Shown: positions 8,441 to 16,893 of the stretch, piece by piece
Layout of the letters: every line of letters begins with the position of its first letter
Numbering within the stretch: position 1 is the first letter of the stretch
Source: a bacterium
Lineage (GTDB): Bacteria; Bacillota; Clostridia; Lachnospirales; Lachnospiraceae
Reading direction: 5' to 3'
NCBI GenBank assembly: GCA_022774325.1
Contig: JALFNN010000017.1
Location: 1-64,000 of the forward strand
DNA length: 64,000 nucleotides
Notes under the pieces: model-generated
Seen by the model: the letters and a program-made list of their open reading frames with translations, nothing else
Told to the model about the DNA's origin: nothing
Databases searched by the model: none
Program-made: the position numbers and the translations under genes

Positions 8441-9777
8441 AATAATTCTCCTATCAAATCATAATCCATAGCCCCGGTCACTTTCACTTTCGCGAAATCC
8501 CCGGAAACCAGTTCCTCATCTGTATTTACAAAGATCAGTCCGTCCACGTTCGGCGCATCGCGGTAGGTTCTTCCCACATACGCGTTCTCATCGGCTACCT
8601 TTCCCTCGATCATGACGAGCATTTCTTCTCCGATCAGATCTTCATTCCGATCGAACACGATGTCCTGCTGAAGCTCCATCAATTCAGCCTGACGATCCTG
8701 CTTGATTTCTTCTGAAATCTGATCCGGCATCTCGGCTGCCGGCGTATCCTCCTCCGGTGAGTAAGTAAAGACACCCAGGCGTTCGAATTCCATCTGATCC
8801 ACAAAATCCATCAGCTCTTCATGCTGTTCGTCCGTCTCTCCCGGGAATCCCGTGATCAACGTTGTCCGAAGAGTGATGTCCGGAATCTCTTCCCGAAGTT
8901 TTCCGATAATGGAAATGAGCTGTTCCTTCGATGTTTTTCTTCCCATCCGCTTCAGGATTGCATCGCTTGCATGCTGGATCGGAAGATCCAGATAATGGCA
9001 GATCTTGGGTTCTTCCTTGATTACCTGGATCAGCTCATCCGTGATTTCCTCCGGATAACAGTAGAGAATGCGAATCCACCGAAGTCCCTGAATCTTACAG
9101 AGCGCTTTCAAAAGACGCGGGAGCGACTTCTCTCCGTAAATGTCTTTGCCGTAAAGGGTGGTCTCCTGGGCTACCAGAATCAGTTCTTTAACCCCCTGAT
9201 CGGCAAGCTCTTTTGCCTCATCGATCAGTTCCTCCATCGGTACACTGCGGAAATTTCCGCGGATCTTCGGAATGATACAGTACGTGCAATGCTTATCGCA
9301 CCCTTCCGCGATCTTCAGATAGGCAAAATGTCCGCCGGTCGTAACCAGCCTTCCCTTTTGCGTCTCGGGAAGATAATCCACATCCTTCATGATCATTCTG
9401 GCATCCGCCCGTTCCATCGGGCTGTCACTGAACAGTCCGTCGATCACTTCCGCGATCTCATCGTAGGATGTGGTTCCGAGCACCGCATCCACTTCCGGGA
9501 TTTCCTCCAGGATCTCCTCTTTATAACGTTGTGCCAGACAGCCTGTCACGATCAGTTTCTTAAGGACAGCCGTCTCTTTAAGCTGAGCCATTTCCAGAAT
9601 AGTCTGAATACTCTCTTCCTTGGCATCGTGGATAAAACAGCAGGTATTAACGATCACAATATCCGCCTGCGTCTCATCATCGATCATCTGATGCCCCTTC
9701 TTTGCCAGAAGTCCCAGCATCACTTCCGTATCCACCAGATTCTTATCGCAGCCCAGTGAAACAAATAAAATGTTCAT
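8437..9777 (-). CDS. rimO: Ribosomal protein S12 methylthiotransferase RimO
   Basis: A methylthiotransferase of about 446 residues. It has the N-terminal UPF0004 domain (FVSLGCDKNLVDTEVMLG, NTCCFIHDAKEES, TGCLAQRY supplying the second-cluster cysteines), the radical SAM core with CDKHCTYCIIPKIRG (C-x3-C-x2-C), and a C-terminal TRAM domain ending in VKVTGAMDYDLIGEL. RimO adds a methylthio group to the conserved aspartate of ribosomal protein S12. The ATG at 9777 is supported by AGGAG 8 nt upstream; the first possible start 13 codons earlier is not. It overlaps pgsA by 4 bp. Confidence 0.97.
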   Translation of the reverse strand: MNILFVSLGCDKNLVDTEVMLGLLAKKGHQMIDDETQADIVIVNTCCFIHDAKEESIQTILEMAQLKETAVLKKLIVTGCLAQRYKEEILEEIPEVDAVLGTTSYDEIAEVIDGLFSDSPMERADARMIMKDVDYLPETQKGRLVTTGGHFAYLKIAEGCDKHCTYCIIPKIRGNFRSVPMEELIDEAKELADQGVKELILVAQETTLYGKDIYGEKSLPRLLKALCKIQGLRWIRILYCYPEEITDELIQVIKEEPKICHYLDLPIQHASDAILKRMGRKTSKEQLISIIGKLREEIPDITLRTTLITGFPGETDEQHEELMDFVDQMEFERLGVFTYSPEEDTPAAEMPDQISEEIKQDRQAELMELQQDIVFDRNEDLIGEEMLVMIEGKVADENAYVGRTYRDAPNVDGLIFVNTDEELVSGDFAKVKVTGAMDYDLIGELL

Positions 9778-9796
9778 GGCATGTTCTCCTCGTATC

Positions 9797-9925
9797 AATA
9801 ATTTCCAAGCCGCCAAAGGCAGCTCCTGTCGCCTTATTCTCTTCCCAAATAAAGCTCAGCAAGGCAGACACAGTCGCCTGCTTCTGCCTTGGGATTCAAG
9901 TACGCCCCGGCGTACTTGCTGCATC
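9797..9925 (-). other. Structured spacer between rpoZ and rimO
   Basis: The 155-bp gap between rpoZ and rimO contains tandem inverted repeats: a 10-bp arm pair at 9897-9906/9909-9918, a 9-bp pair at 9860-9868/9883-9891, and a weaker third structure toward rimO. No T-run follows either stem on the minus strand, so these are not ordinary terminators. A short open frame on the minus strand across the element reads AGAYLNPKAEAGDC and onward with no good start. It may be a dispersed genomic repeat or an mRNA-processing structure. Confidence 0.5.
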
Positions 9926-9932
9926 GTTCTTT

Positions 9933-10175
9933 TTACTCTTCCGTATCCTCTGCAATGATCTTCAGCTTTGCGTTGTTCAGCTCATCGATTGCAATGGAAA
10001 GCGGCTTCTCGCCCGGCTTCGTGTCAACAAGAGGCATCTCACCGTCGATCAGCTGTCTTGCACGCTTTGCAGTGGCAAGCACGATGGAATAACGGCTGTT
10101 AACGATCTTGGTTGCTCCCTCTTCCACATCCTGGTTTACTACTTTCATCAAATCGCTATAAGATGGATGTAACAT
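9933..10175 (-). CDS. rpoZ: RNA polymerase omega subunit
   Basis: An 80-residue omega subunit with the conserved core MLHPSYSDLMKVV, NSRYSIVLATAKRARQL and the KPLSIAIDEL segment. Omega helps assemble and stabilise the beta-prime subunit of RNA polymerase and in some bacteria binds ppGpp. The ATG at 10175 is 8 nt after AAAGGAG; a start 14 codons upstream is not supported. It lies 50 bp downstream of gmk in the classical yicC-gmk-rpoZ order. The usual remA (DUF370) gene between yicC and gmk is absent here. Confidence 0.97.
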   Translation of the reverse strand: MLHPSYSDLMKVVNQDVEEGATKIVNSRYSIVLATAKRARQLIDGEMPLVDTKPGEKPLSIAIDELNNAKLKIIAEDTEE

Positions 10176-10225
10176 AAATTCTGCTCCTTTCAGTCTCTCT
10201 TCGTATCTTATCTGCATCCCGAACT

Positions 10226-10849
10226 TTATAATTCTTCCAGTTCTTTTCTGATCCTGCTGATAAATTCTTCATTCCGGCATACGCGATCATGTTCCGCACG
10301 GATGATCCGGTGCATTTCCTTCACGCAGGTGTCAAGGTCATCATTGATGACCAGGTAATCGTACTGATCCATGCCTTCCGACTCCTCCACCGCACGCTTC
10401 ATCCGGCTTTCGATCACTTCCATGGTCTCCGTACCTCTTCCAACCAGACGCTCTTTCAATTCCCTGGCTCCCGGCGGTGTGACGAACAGAAGCAGGGTGT
10501 CCGGATACTTCTCCTTAACCTTCAGTGCTCCCTGGATCTCGATCTCAAGGATCACATCTTTCCCTTCTTCAAGCTGCTGCATCACATATTCTTTCGGCGT
10601 ACCATAGTAGTTGTTAACATATTTAGCATACTCGATCAACTCATCCTGTGCAATCATTTTTTCAAATTCCTCAACGGACTTGAAAAAATATTCTCTTCCG
10701 TCTTCTTCTCCCGGACGGGGACTTCTGGTAGTTGCCGAAACAGAAAGTGCATAATCATCATAATCTTCCAGCAGTCTCTTCATCAGCGTTCCTTTTCCGG
10801 CACCGGAAAAGCCGGAAACTACAATAAGTATTCCCTTTTTTTTACTCAT
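10226..10849 (-). CDS. gmk: Guanylate kinase
   Basis: A 207-residue cytosolic kinase that converts GMP (or dGMP) and ATP to the diphosphate. The P-loop GFSGAGKGTLMKRL is at residues 13-26, followed by the guanylate-kinase signature (SATTRSPRPGEEDGREYFF) that binds GMP. The ATG at 10849 has AGGAG about 9 nt upstream; the start six codons earlier falls on that ribosome binding site. It is the middle gene of yicC-gmk-rpoZ. Confidence 0.97.
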   Translation of the reverse strand: MSKKKGILIVVSGFSGAGKGTLMKRLLEDYDDYALSVSATTRSPRPGEEDGREYFFKSVEEFEKMIAQDELIEYAKYVNNYYGTPKEYVMQQLEEGKDVILEIEIQGALKVKEKYPDTLLLFVTPPGARELKERLVGRGTETMEVIESRMKRAVEESEGMDQYDYLVINDDLDTCVKEMHRIIRAEHDRVCRNEEFISRIRKELEEL

Positions 10850-10922
10850 AATCAGCTCTCCTGCCATTTTCTATATAAGCAAATATTTATTTTACCATAA
10901 AACCGAAGATTTTTCAAAGCTT

Positions 10923-11801
10923 TTATTCAATATTCTGAATCTGTTCCCGAACCTTCTCAATCTCAGTCTTCAGATCAATGGCATGATTGGAAACTTCCAG
11001 GTCATTTGCCTTGGAAAGTATGGTATTTGCCTCCCGGTTCATCTCCTGGGCAATGAAATCCAGCTTGCGTCCGATTCCATCTGCAGATTCCAGCGTTTCT
11101 TTCATATGCTTGATATGGCTCTTCAGGCGGACTACTTCTTCATCCGTACAGATTTTATCCGCAAAGATCACGACCTCTGCCGCGATTCTCCCCTCATCCA
11201 TCTGTGTATCTGCGAGAAGCTCCTTCACCTTCGTCTCCAGCTTCTCACGGTATTCCGCCACGATCTGCGGCGAACGTTCTTCGATGCATGCCACCGTCTC
11301 CAGCATACCGTCCAGTTTTGCGATGATATCCTTCTTCAGATTCTCGCCCTCTGCCGTTCTCGTCTCAACAAACTGTCTGCAGGCTCCCTCCAGCGCCTTG
11401 GAAAGTCCGTTCCAGAGCTCCTCTTCATCCACGACCTGTTCTTCCATTGTGAGCACTTCCGGACATCTGGAAAGTGTAGATACACGGATGTCATTGTCCA
11501 GATGAAAATCCTCTTCCATCTTTTTGAAATAGTCCATATATTCACTTGCCAGCTTCTGATTATATTTTAAAGTAACTTGAGCCTCTGACATATCTTCATA
11601 TGTAATAAACAGATCCACCTTGCCGCGCTGGATATATTTCTTCAATAAGTTGCGGATCGATGTCTCGAAGAAGTTCAGCTTTTTCGGCATCCGGATTCCC
11701 ACGTCCAGATAACGATGATTGACTCCTTTCATTTCTACCGTAAACTTGCGTTCTGCCTCGGATACCTCACAGCGTCCGAAACCTGTCATACTCTTTATCA
11801 T
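10923..11801 (-). CDS. YicC/YloC family endoribonuclease
   Basis: A 292-residue protein with the family N-terminus MIKSMTGFGR and the conserved KGVNHRYLDVGIRMPKKL segment. A long helical middle leads to the C-terminal GRKLDFIAQEMNREANTILSKAND block (DUF1732), which carries the conserved residues of this RNase family. E. coli YicC has been linked to turnover of small RNA. It heads the yicC-gmk-rpoZ transcript behind a near-perfect promoter at 11855-11884, and GAGGG precedes the ATG. Confidence 0.93.
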   Translation of the reverse strand: MIKSMTGFGRCEVSEAERKFTVEMKGVNHRYLDVGIRMPKKLNFFETSIRNLLKKYIQRGKVDLFITYEDMSEAQVTLKYNQKLASEYMDYFKKMEEDFHLDNDIRVSTLSRCPEVLTMEEQVVDEEELWNGLSKALEGACRQFVETRTAEGENLKKDIIAKLDGMLETVACIEERSPQIVAEYREKLETKVKELLADTQMDEGRIAAEVVIFADKICTDEEVVRLKSHIKHMKETLESADGIGRKLDFIAQEMNREANTILSKANDLEVSNHAIDLKTEIEKVREQIQNIE

Positions 11802-11854
11802 CTGATTTTCCCTCTTCTTACCGGCCGCTCTGCGACCAAATTTTGCTACGTTAT

Positions 11855-11884
11855 ATTATAGCCCTTTCCCCTTTGGCATGTCAA
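11855..11884 (-). promoter_or_regulatory. Promoter of the yicC-gmk-rpoZ operon
   Basis: Minus-strand TTGACA (11879-11884) and TATAAT (11855-11860), both perfect, with an 18-bp spacer. The yicC start codon is about 50 bp downstream. Confidence 0.88.
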
Positions 11885-11952
11885 CCTTTCTAAGTCAGTT
11901 CAGCCGCTCATCCGAGTTTCTTTATAACTATGCAGAACCGTTCCCCGTACAT

Positions 11953-11981
11953 TTGCAAATCACGCGGGAGCATGGTATGAT
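11953..11981 (+). promoter_or_regulatory. Promoter of rqcH
   Basis: Plus-strand TTGCAA (11953-11958) and TATGAT (11976-11981) have a 17-bp spacer. It is divergent from the yicC promoter about 70 bp away; the rqcH start follows 90 bp downstream. Confidence 0.65.
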
Positions 11982-12071
11982 GGTACAAGGGTCATAATCC
12001 GGGCGGTTCATTTTCCACCCGCACCGGTCTTTACCTTATGATCCTTTAAAACTTCAAAACGAGGTGTAACT

Positions 12072-13811
12072 ATGGCTTTTGACGGCATTACAATCGCAAA
12101 TATAGTAAAAGAACTGAATCAAACCATTTTAGACGGAAGAATCTATAAAATCGCCCAGCCGGAAACCGACGAGCTTCTGCTCACAATCAAGACTCCGAAA
12201 GGACAGAAAAGGCTCTGCATTTCCGCAAGCGCCTCCCTTCCTCTGATCTATCTGACGGAAGAAAATAAACCAAGTCCCATGACGGCACCGAATTTCTGTA
12301 TGCTGCTCAGAAAATATGTAGGAAACGGAAGGATCGTGTCGATCAGTCAGCCGAAGCTGGAACGGATCATCCATTTCGATATTGAGCATCTGGATGAGAT
12401 GGGTGACCTTTGCAGGAAGACGCTGATCGTAGAAATCATGGGCAAACACAGCAACATCATTTTCTGTAATGACAAGGGCATGATCCTGGACAGTATCAAG
12501 CATGTCTCCGCCCAGATGAGTTCTGTGCGTGAAGTCCTTCCCGGAAGAGACTATTTTATCCCTGACACGATGAGCAAGCTGGATCCGCTGGATGTAACGG
12601 AATCGGTGTTCCGTGACGGACTTATTTCCAAACCGATGCCTCTCGCAAAGGCGATCTATAACAGTTTTACCGGCGTCAGCCCGGTCGCTGCCGAGGAGAT
12701 CTGCCATCTTGCGGGTGTTGACTCTGCGCTCCCACCACGGGAACTCTCCGAGGATGTGCTGGCACATCTGTACCGTCAGTTCACCTATTTCTTCGAGCAG
12801 GTGGCAAACGGAGATTTCTCCCCTCAGATTTATTATGAAGGAGATGACCCGGTGGAATTTTCATCCATCCCGCTTACTCATCTGGAAAATTACCGTGTCC
12901 GGACCTTCGACTCTATTTCCGAGGTGATACGGACCTATTATGCTTCCCGCGACACGATCACCCGGATCCGCCAGAAATCGTCGGATCTAAGGCGCGTGGT
13001 CCAGACGGCTCTGGAACGGAACCGGAAGAAATACGATCTGCAGCAGCGCCAGTTACGGGACACACAGAACCGGGACAAATTCAAAGTTTACGGGGAACTG
13101 ATCCATACCTACGGCTACAATTTGAAGGAAGGCGCTAAGAAGCTGGAAGCGCTCAACTATTACACCAATGAAATGGTTACGATTCCGCTGGATCCGCAGA
13201 AGACTCCACAGGAAAATGCAGCCCGCTATTTTGAGAAATACAACAAGCAGAAGAGGACCTATGAAGCACTGACCGGTCTGATTCAGGAGACTCACGACGA
13301 GATCACCTATCTGGAATCCATCGTAAATGCACTGGAAATGGCACGCGGGGAGGACGACCTGACGCAGCTCAAGGAAGAGCTGGTCTCTACCGGATACATC
13401 CGGCGCAAATTTACCAAAAAGAAAGTCAAGATCACCAGTAAGCCACTCCACTATATTTCTTCGGACGGCTATCACATGTATGTCGGGAAGAATAATCTCC
13501 AGAACGATGAACTGACTTTCCACTTTGCCACAGGGAACGACTGGTGGTTCCACGCCAAAGGAGCGCCCGGCTCCCACGTTATCGTAAAGACCGGCGGAGA
13601 CGAAATGCCGGACCGCACTTTCGAGGAGGCGGCCCGCCTGGCTGCCCATTACTCCAAGAATGCGAAATCCGAAAAGGTGGAGATCGACTATGTGGAGAAA
13701 AAACATGTCAAAAAACCAAATGGAAGTAAACCGGGATTCGTGGTGTATTATACCAACTATTCCATGATGATTGATTCGGATATTTCCGGAATTCAAGAGG
13801 TGCAGGGATAA
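12072..13811 (+). CDS. rqcH: Rqc2 homolog RqcH (NFACT family)
   Basis: A 579-residue ribosome-associated quality control factor that binds obstructed 50S subunits and adds C-terminal alanine tails to stalled nascent chains. An N-terminal NFACT-N domain (MAFDGITIANIVKELNQTI) is followed by a helix-hairpin-helix region (about 190-230), a long coiled coil (about 290-430, ending DEITYLESIVNALEMA) and the C-terminal NFACT-R domain (GNDWWFHAKGAPGSHVIV). At the place of the Asp97-Arg98 pair described for B. subtilis RqcH this protein has Glu97-Arg98. The stop codon lies in the loop of the following terminator. Confidence 0.95.
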   Translation: MAFDGITIANIVKELNQTILDGRIYKIAQPETDELLLTIKTPKGQKRLCISASASLPLIYLTEENKPSPMTAPNFCMLLRKYVGNGRIVSISQPKLERIIHFDIEHLDEMGDLCRKTLIVEIMGKHSNIIFCNDKGMILDSIKHVSAQMSSVREVLPGRDYFIPDTMSKLDPLDVTESVFRDGLISKPMPLAKAIYNSFTGVSPVAAEEICHLAGVDSALPPRELSEDVLAHLYRQFTYFFEQVANGDFSPQIYYEGDDPVEFSSIPLTHLENYRVRTFDSISEVIRTYYASRDTITRIRQKSSDLRRVVQTALERNRKKYDLQQRQLRDTQNRDKFKVYGELIHTYGYNLKEGAKKLEALNYYTNEMVTIPLDPQKTPQENAARYFEKYNKQKRTYEALTGLIQETHDEITYLESIVNALEMARGEDDLTQLKEELVSTGYIRRKFTKKKVKITSKPLHYISSDGYHMYVGKNNLQNDELTFHFATGNDWWFHAKGAPGSHVIVKTGGDEMPDRTFEEAARLAAHYSKNAKSEKVEIDYVEKKHVKKPNGSKPGFVVYYTNYSMMIDSDISGIQEVQG

Positions 13812-13825
13812 CCCCTGCACCTCTT
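13795..13825. terminator. Bidirectional terminator between rqcH and the M23 gene
   Basis: A perfect 13-bp stem (13795-13807 with 13813-13825) has a 5-base loop containing the last bases of the rqcH stop codon (TAA 13809-13811). The left arm encodes the last residues of RqcH. An AT-rich stretch follows on the plus strand and the convergent M23 gene ends 6 bp away, so one hairpin probably serves both. Confidence 0.75.
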
Positions 13826-13830
13826 AATAT

Positions 13831-14967
13831 TTATTCACTATGTGTCTTCTGATTCTCCTTCAGATACGCTTCTGCAGCCGGATCAACGAAAGCATATTTT
13901 CTCGTCCATTCTTTTGTCGCGTCATTTCTGACCGCTTCCGAGCGGTTCATGGAGAGGAACCGCACAAGTTCATATCCGCTGACCCAGATCTCATGATTTC
14001 CTTCTCTCTGTGATTCGTCAAAAATAAGCTGCAACCCAAAATGAAGATGATATTCATCAATATTGTTGACATTTTCTTCCGAGCTGTATCCTGTGCGGCC
14101 GAGATAGCCGATCACATCCCCCGCCTGCACCACATCTCCTTCTTTCAGCCCTTCGGCATACGGACGGTTCTGCCTTAGATGTGCGTAATAGTAATATCTC
14201 TTTTTATCAAAACTGTCGATTCCGATCCTCCAGCCGCCATACTGGTTCCATCCGAGCGCTGAAATCACGCCGGATTCTACTGCTATAACCGGTGTCCCCA
14301 CCTGTCCCATCATATCATGTCCCAGATGATTTCTGCGGTATCCGTAGCTTCTGGAAACTCCGAAATCGTCATAATCCGAATATGGAAATCCTTTCGCGAT
14401 CGGGTTAAATGCCTTGAGCCCATAAAAACTTTTCATACTCCCATCGGACTGTTCCAGACGGTACTCTCCCACCATCCCGTCCAGAACCGCCCCATAAGCT
14501 TCACGGTAATATGCAAAGTACTCCATCGTGTCTTCCAGTTCTTTCACCGATAACTCACCCATCTGCAGCTTTTCAGCCGTTTCGGCAAGATCCGAGCTTC
14601 GGTAGCGGGAGAAATCTCCCCCGTATTTTGCTCCCAGGTATGCAAGAAGATCGACCCAGTTCAGGTGAACATCGCCGTCATATGTATCCAAATCATATTG
14701 ATATGCCTGCTTCATTGCCTCTGATGTCACATGAAATTCCACCCACTTGATGTAATCCTTTTCATCCCCGTTTTCTTCTGCATTTTCTTCGGGTTCCTCT
14801 TCAAGAAGATAGGCCGTAAAGGTATCCTGTACCAGACTTTCTGCTGCATGACCGGTGTTTCCTCCTACGTTTACGGTTTGCTCACTCCAATATGCGGTTC
14901 CAAGAATACAGGCTGCTACTGCGGTTGTTATCACAAATCCTTCCGGCGAAATTTTCTGTTTTCCCAT
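13831..14967 (-). CDS. M23 family metallopeptidase, membrane-anchored
   Basis: A 378-residue protein with an N-terminal signal-anchor helix (about residues 10-27). Its region of about 60-210 has no domain I can name. The C-terminal LytM/M23 domain carries the first zinc motif NHLGHDMMG (H-x3-D) near residue 217 and the second YHLHFG (H-x-H) near residue 303. M23 enzymes cut peptidoglycan cross-bridges, or act as divisome and sporulation regulators when degenerate; both zinc motifs are intact here. AGGAG lies 7 nt before the ATG. It is last in the order QueG-like protein, murI, M23. Confidence 0.9.
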   Translation of the reverse strand: MGKQKISPEGFVITTAVAACILGTAYWSEQTVNVGGNTGHAAESLVQDTFTAYLLEEEPEENAEENGDEKDYIKWVEFHVTSEAMKQAYQYDLDTYDGDVHLNWVDLLAYLGAKYGGDFSRYRSSDLAETAEKLQMGELSVKELEDTMEYFAYYREAYGAVLDGMVGEYRLEQSDGSMKSFYGLKAFNPIAKGFPYSDYDDFGVSRSYGYRRNHLGHDMMGQVGTPVIAVESGVISALGWNQYGGWRIGIDSFDKKRYYYYAHLRQNRPYAEGLKEGDVVQAGDVIGYLGRTGYSSEENVNNIDEYHLHFGLQLIFDESQREGNHEIWVSGYELVRFLSMNRSEAVRNDATKEWTRKYAFVDPAAEAYLKENQKTHSE

Positions 14968-15024
14968 GCATGATCTCCTGCTGCGCCTTCATCACATTCT
15001 ATGCGGATCGACCAGGGGAAATGT

Positions 15025-15816
15025 CTATACTATGTCGTACATCTCGTCCAGGCGTTTCATGCAGCGTTCCACCAATTCTATCTGCGCGTCGTCTGCCGGT
15101 ACTCCCGAAAAAAAATATTGTACAGAAGCCGAGTTTTCTTCCTTTTGATCGGTCAGATCCCCCGGCAGAACGCGAAGAAGCTGCCGGAGCGTCCCTTCAT
15201 TACCGTCCACGAAATGAATCTCTTCCGGGAAAACATTTCGAAAGTTCTGTTTAAAATAATTAAAATGGGTACAGCCCAGTACGACTGCCGCATAATCTTC
15301 CAGGTCGAATTTGGAAAGTTCTTCGCATAGATATGCTTCGATCCCTCCGGATGTAAAATCACCTTTTTCCGCGAATCGCACCAATTTCGGAAGCGGGAGC
15401 AGATCTACATCATGCTCCTTATCCACCCGCTCAAGGAGATTATGAAGCTTATCCGAGGCAATCGTAATCGGTGTTGCCGCCACAAGGATCCGTTTCCCGG
15501 TGTCACAATACTGCTCCACTGCTTTCTTGACCGCCGGTTCCATCCCCACGATTGGCACCGGAAAGCCGGCGCGAAATTCCTTCGTGGCAACACTCGTAGC
15601 TGTATTGCAGGCGATCACGACCGCATCTACCCCCTGATCGATCAGGAAATTCAGATTATGTTCGTCAAATTCCCGAATCTGCTGCACCGTCTTTTCTCCG
15701 TATGGCACATGCTCGGTGTCCGCATAATAGACAAAACTCACGTTCGGCATCATTTTCATCGCGCGATGAAGAACGGATAATCCGCCAATTCCCGAATCAA
15801 AAATTCCAATTTTCAT
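15025..15816 (-). CDS. murI: Glutamate racemase
   Basis: A 263-residue cofactor-independent racemase that makes D-glutamate for peptidoglycan. The two catalytic cysteines are visible as Cys70 (VIACNTATS) and Cys182 (LGCTHFNYF), with the N-terminal FDSGIGGLSVL substrate loop. The ATG at 15814-15816 overlaps the stop of the upstream QueG-like gene by 4 bp (ATGA), and GAGG sits 8 nt before it; an open extension of 63 codons upstream is only shadow of that gene. Confidence 0.97.
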   Translation of the reverse strand: MKIGIFDSGIGGLSVLHRAMKMMPNVSFVYYADTEHVPYGEKTVQQIREFDEHNLNFLIDQGVDAVVIACNTATSVATKEFRAGFPVPIVGMEPAVKKAVEQYCDTGKRILVAATPITIASDKLHNLLERVDKEHDVDLLPLPKLVRFAEKGDFTSGGIEAYLCEELSKFDLEDYAAVVLGCTHFNYFKQNFRNVFPEEIHFVDGNEGTLRQLLRVLPGDLTDQKEENSASVQYFFSGVPADDAQIELVERCMKRLDEMYDIV

Positions 15817-16679
15817 ATGTATAACCTCGAATCCACCGTTTTCTTTTCCGGTATCCTGCTCTCGCAAGGTACACCGGTCTGGCATTTTCCGCAGCCAAGG
15901 CGCGGGGCAAAATCTCTCTTCGTCTGCATCAGTTTCTGATGACACAGCGGATGCTTCTTTCCTTCTTCGAAGGAGATCGCCTGCACCGGACAACGCCTGA
16001 TACATGCACCGCAGAAAATGCAGTAATCATAAAGTCCGGAATACTTCCGCACATCCGGCTCCGCCTCCATCACCGTAACCAGACTGCCGAAGCGCCCTGC
16101 CATTCCTTTTTCTGTAATGATCCCTTTGGAAAGCCCGAACGTTCCCAGACCACACACATAAGCCGCATGTCGTTCCGACCATCTGCTTCCGTAGGTCTTC
16201 TCATTGATATTCTCGTATCCGGTAATTCCCTGGCCTCCCATAACACTTTGGAACCGCTCGTCCTGCGCCGGTACAAGAGTTGGTACATTCTGTTCGTTCA
16301 TCCATGCAGCCAGCTCACGCATTGTATCGGCCAGAAAGGCCTGCCCTTCGATCCTTCCATGAAGCCATTCAGCTGAGGGCTCTCCTTCCGTCTCCCGGTT
16401 GCTTCTTCGCACTTCTTCTGTAAACGGGAAAAAAACAGAAACCACTGTATTGGCTTCCGGCATCCATTCTTTCGGACTGAGATGCCACGGTCCGATCACA
16501 CCCTCTTTTTTATACTCATCAAACAGAGGATCCTCTGCACTTCCGATTCCCACCAACGGCTCATCAAAAAAGTGAACCCCTACAAGCTCTGGCCTGATAG
16601 CAAAATCTGCCGAAATCACATTGCCCGGATGATCCTTCATGCGGTTCCCCAGCCAGTTTTCTATCCTTTCCTTCGTCAT
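15813..16679 (-). CDS. Epoxyqueuosine reductase-like 4Fe-4S protein
   Basis: A 288-residue protein related to QueG. Near residue 220 is an eight-iron ferredoxin-like motif YCIFCGACIRRCPVQAI, followed by a second cysteine set CHQK...LGCGKCQTGVPC, together able to ligate two 4Fe-4S clusters. A middle segment (ERHAAYVCGLGTFGLSKGIIT) matches the QueG family, which reduces epoxyqueuosine in tRNA with cobalamin. Family paralogues with other roles exist, so the substrate is not certain. The ATG at 16679 follows GGAGG by 6 nt; an in-frame start 22 codons upstream is not supported. It is translationally coupled to murI. Confidence 0.75.
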   Translation of the reverse strand: MTKERIENWLGNRMKDHPGNVISADFAIRPELVGVHFFDEPLVGIGSAEDPLFDEYKKEGVIGPWHLSPKEWMPEANTVVSVFFPFTEEVRRSNRETEGEPSAEWLHGRIEGQAFLADTMRELAAWMNEQNVPTLVPAQDERFQSVMGGQGITGYENINEKTYGSRWSERHAAYVCGLGTFGLSKGIITEKGMAGRFGSLVTVMEAEPDVRKYSGLYDYCIFCGACIRRCPVQAISFEEGKKHPLCHQKLMQTKRDFAPRLGCGKCQTGVPCESRIPEKKTVDSRLYI

Positions 16680-16817
16680 ATTCTGCCTCCATTTCCTCAA
16701 TGTAATTTCTATTCCCATTATAATGTTGAAACCAATGGATTTCAACCCTGCCTTTTAAGCACACACGACTCGATCTGCCGAATTGGCTCACTTTCTTTAT
16801 TTTTATTCGTTTTTCGC

Positions 16818-16846
16818 TTGACTTTACTTTAGTAAATTGATAATAT
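16818..16846 (+). promoter_or_regulatory. Promoter with embedded palindrome for the amino-acid ABC operon
   Basis: TTGACT (16818-16823) and TAATAT (16841-16846) have a 17-bp spacer. A perfect 6-2-6 inverted repeat TTTACT-TT-AGTAAA occupies 16823-16836, right between the hexamers, a position from which a bound repressor would block polymerase. The regulator is not encoded nearby. Confidence 0.75.
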
Positions 16847-16893
16847 TGTGAAGTAAATCGCATTACATATTTAATATAAGGAGAGAATTAAGC

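Noticed and set aside
15817..16005. An N-terminal extension of MurI by 63 residues
   Set aside because: It is the wrong frame of the QueG-like gene; the MurI start with ATGA overlap is well supported.
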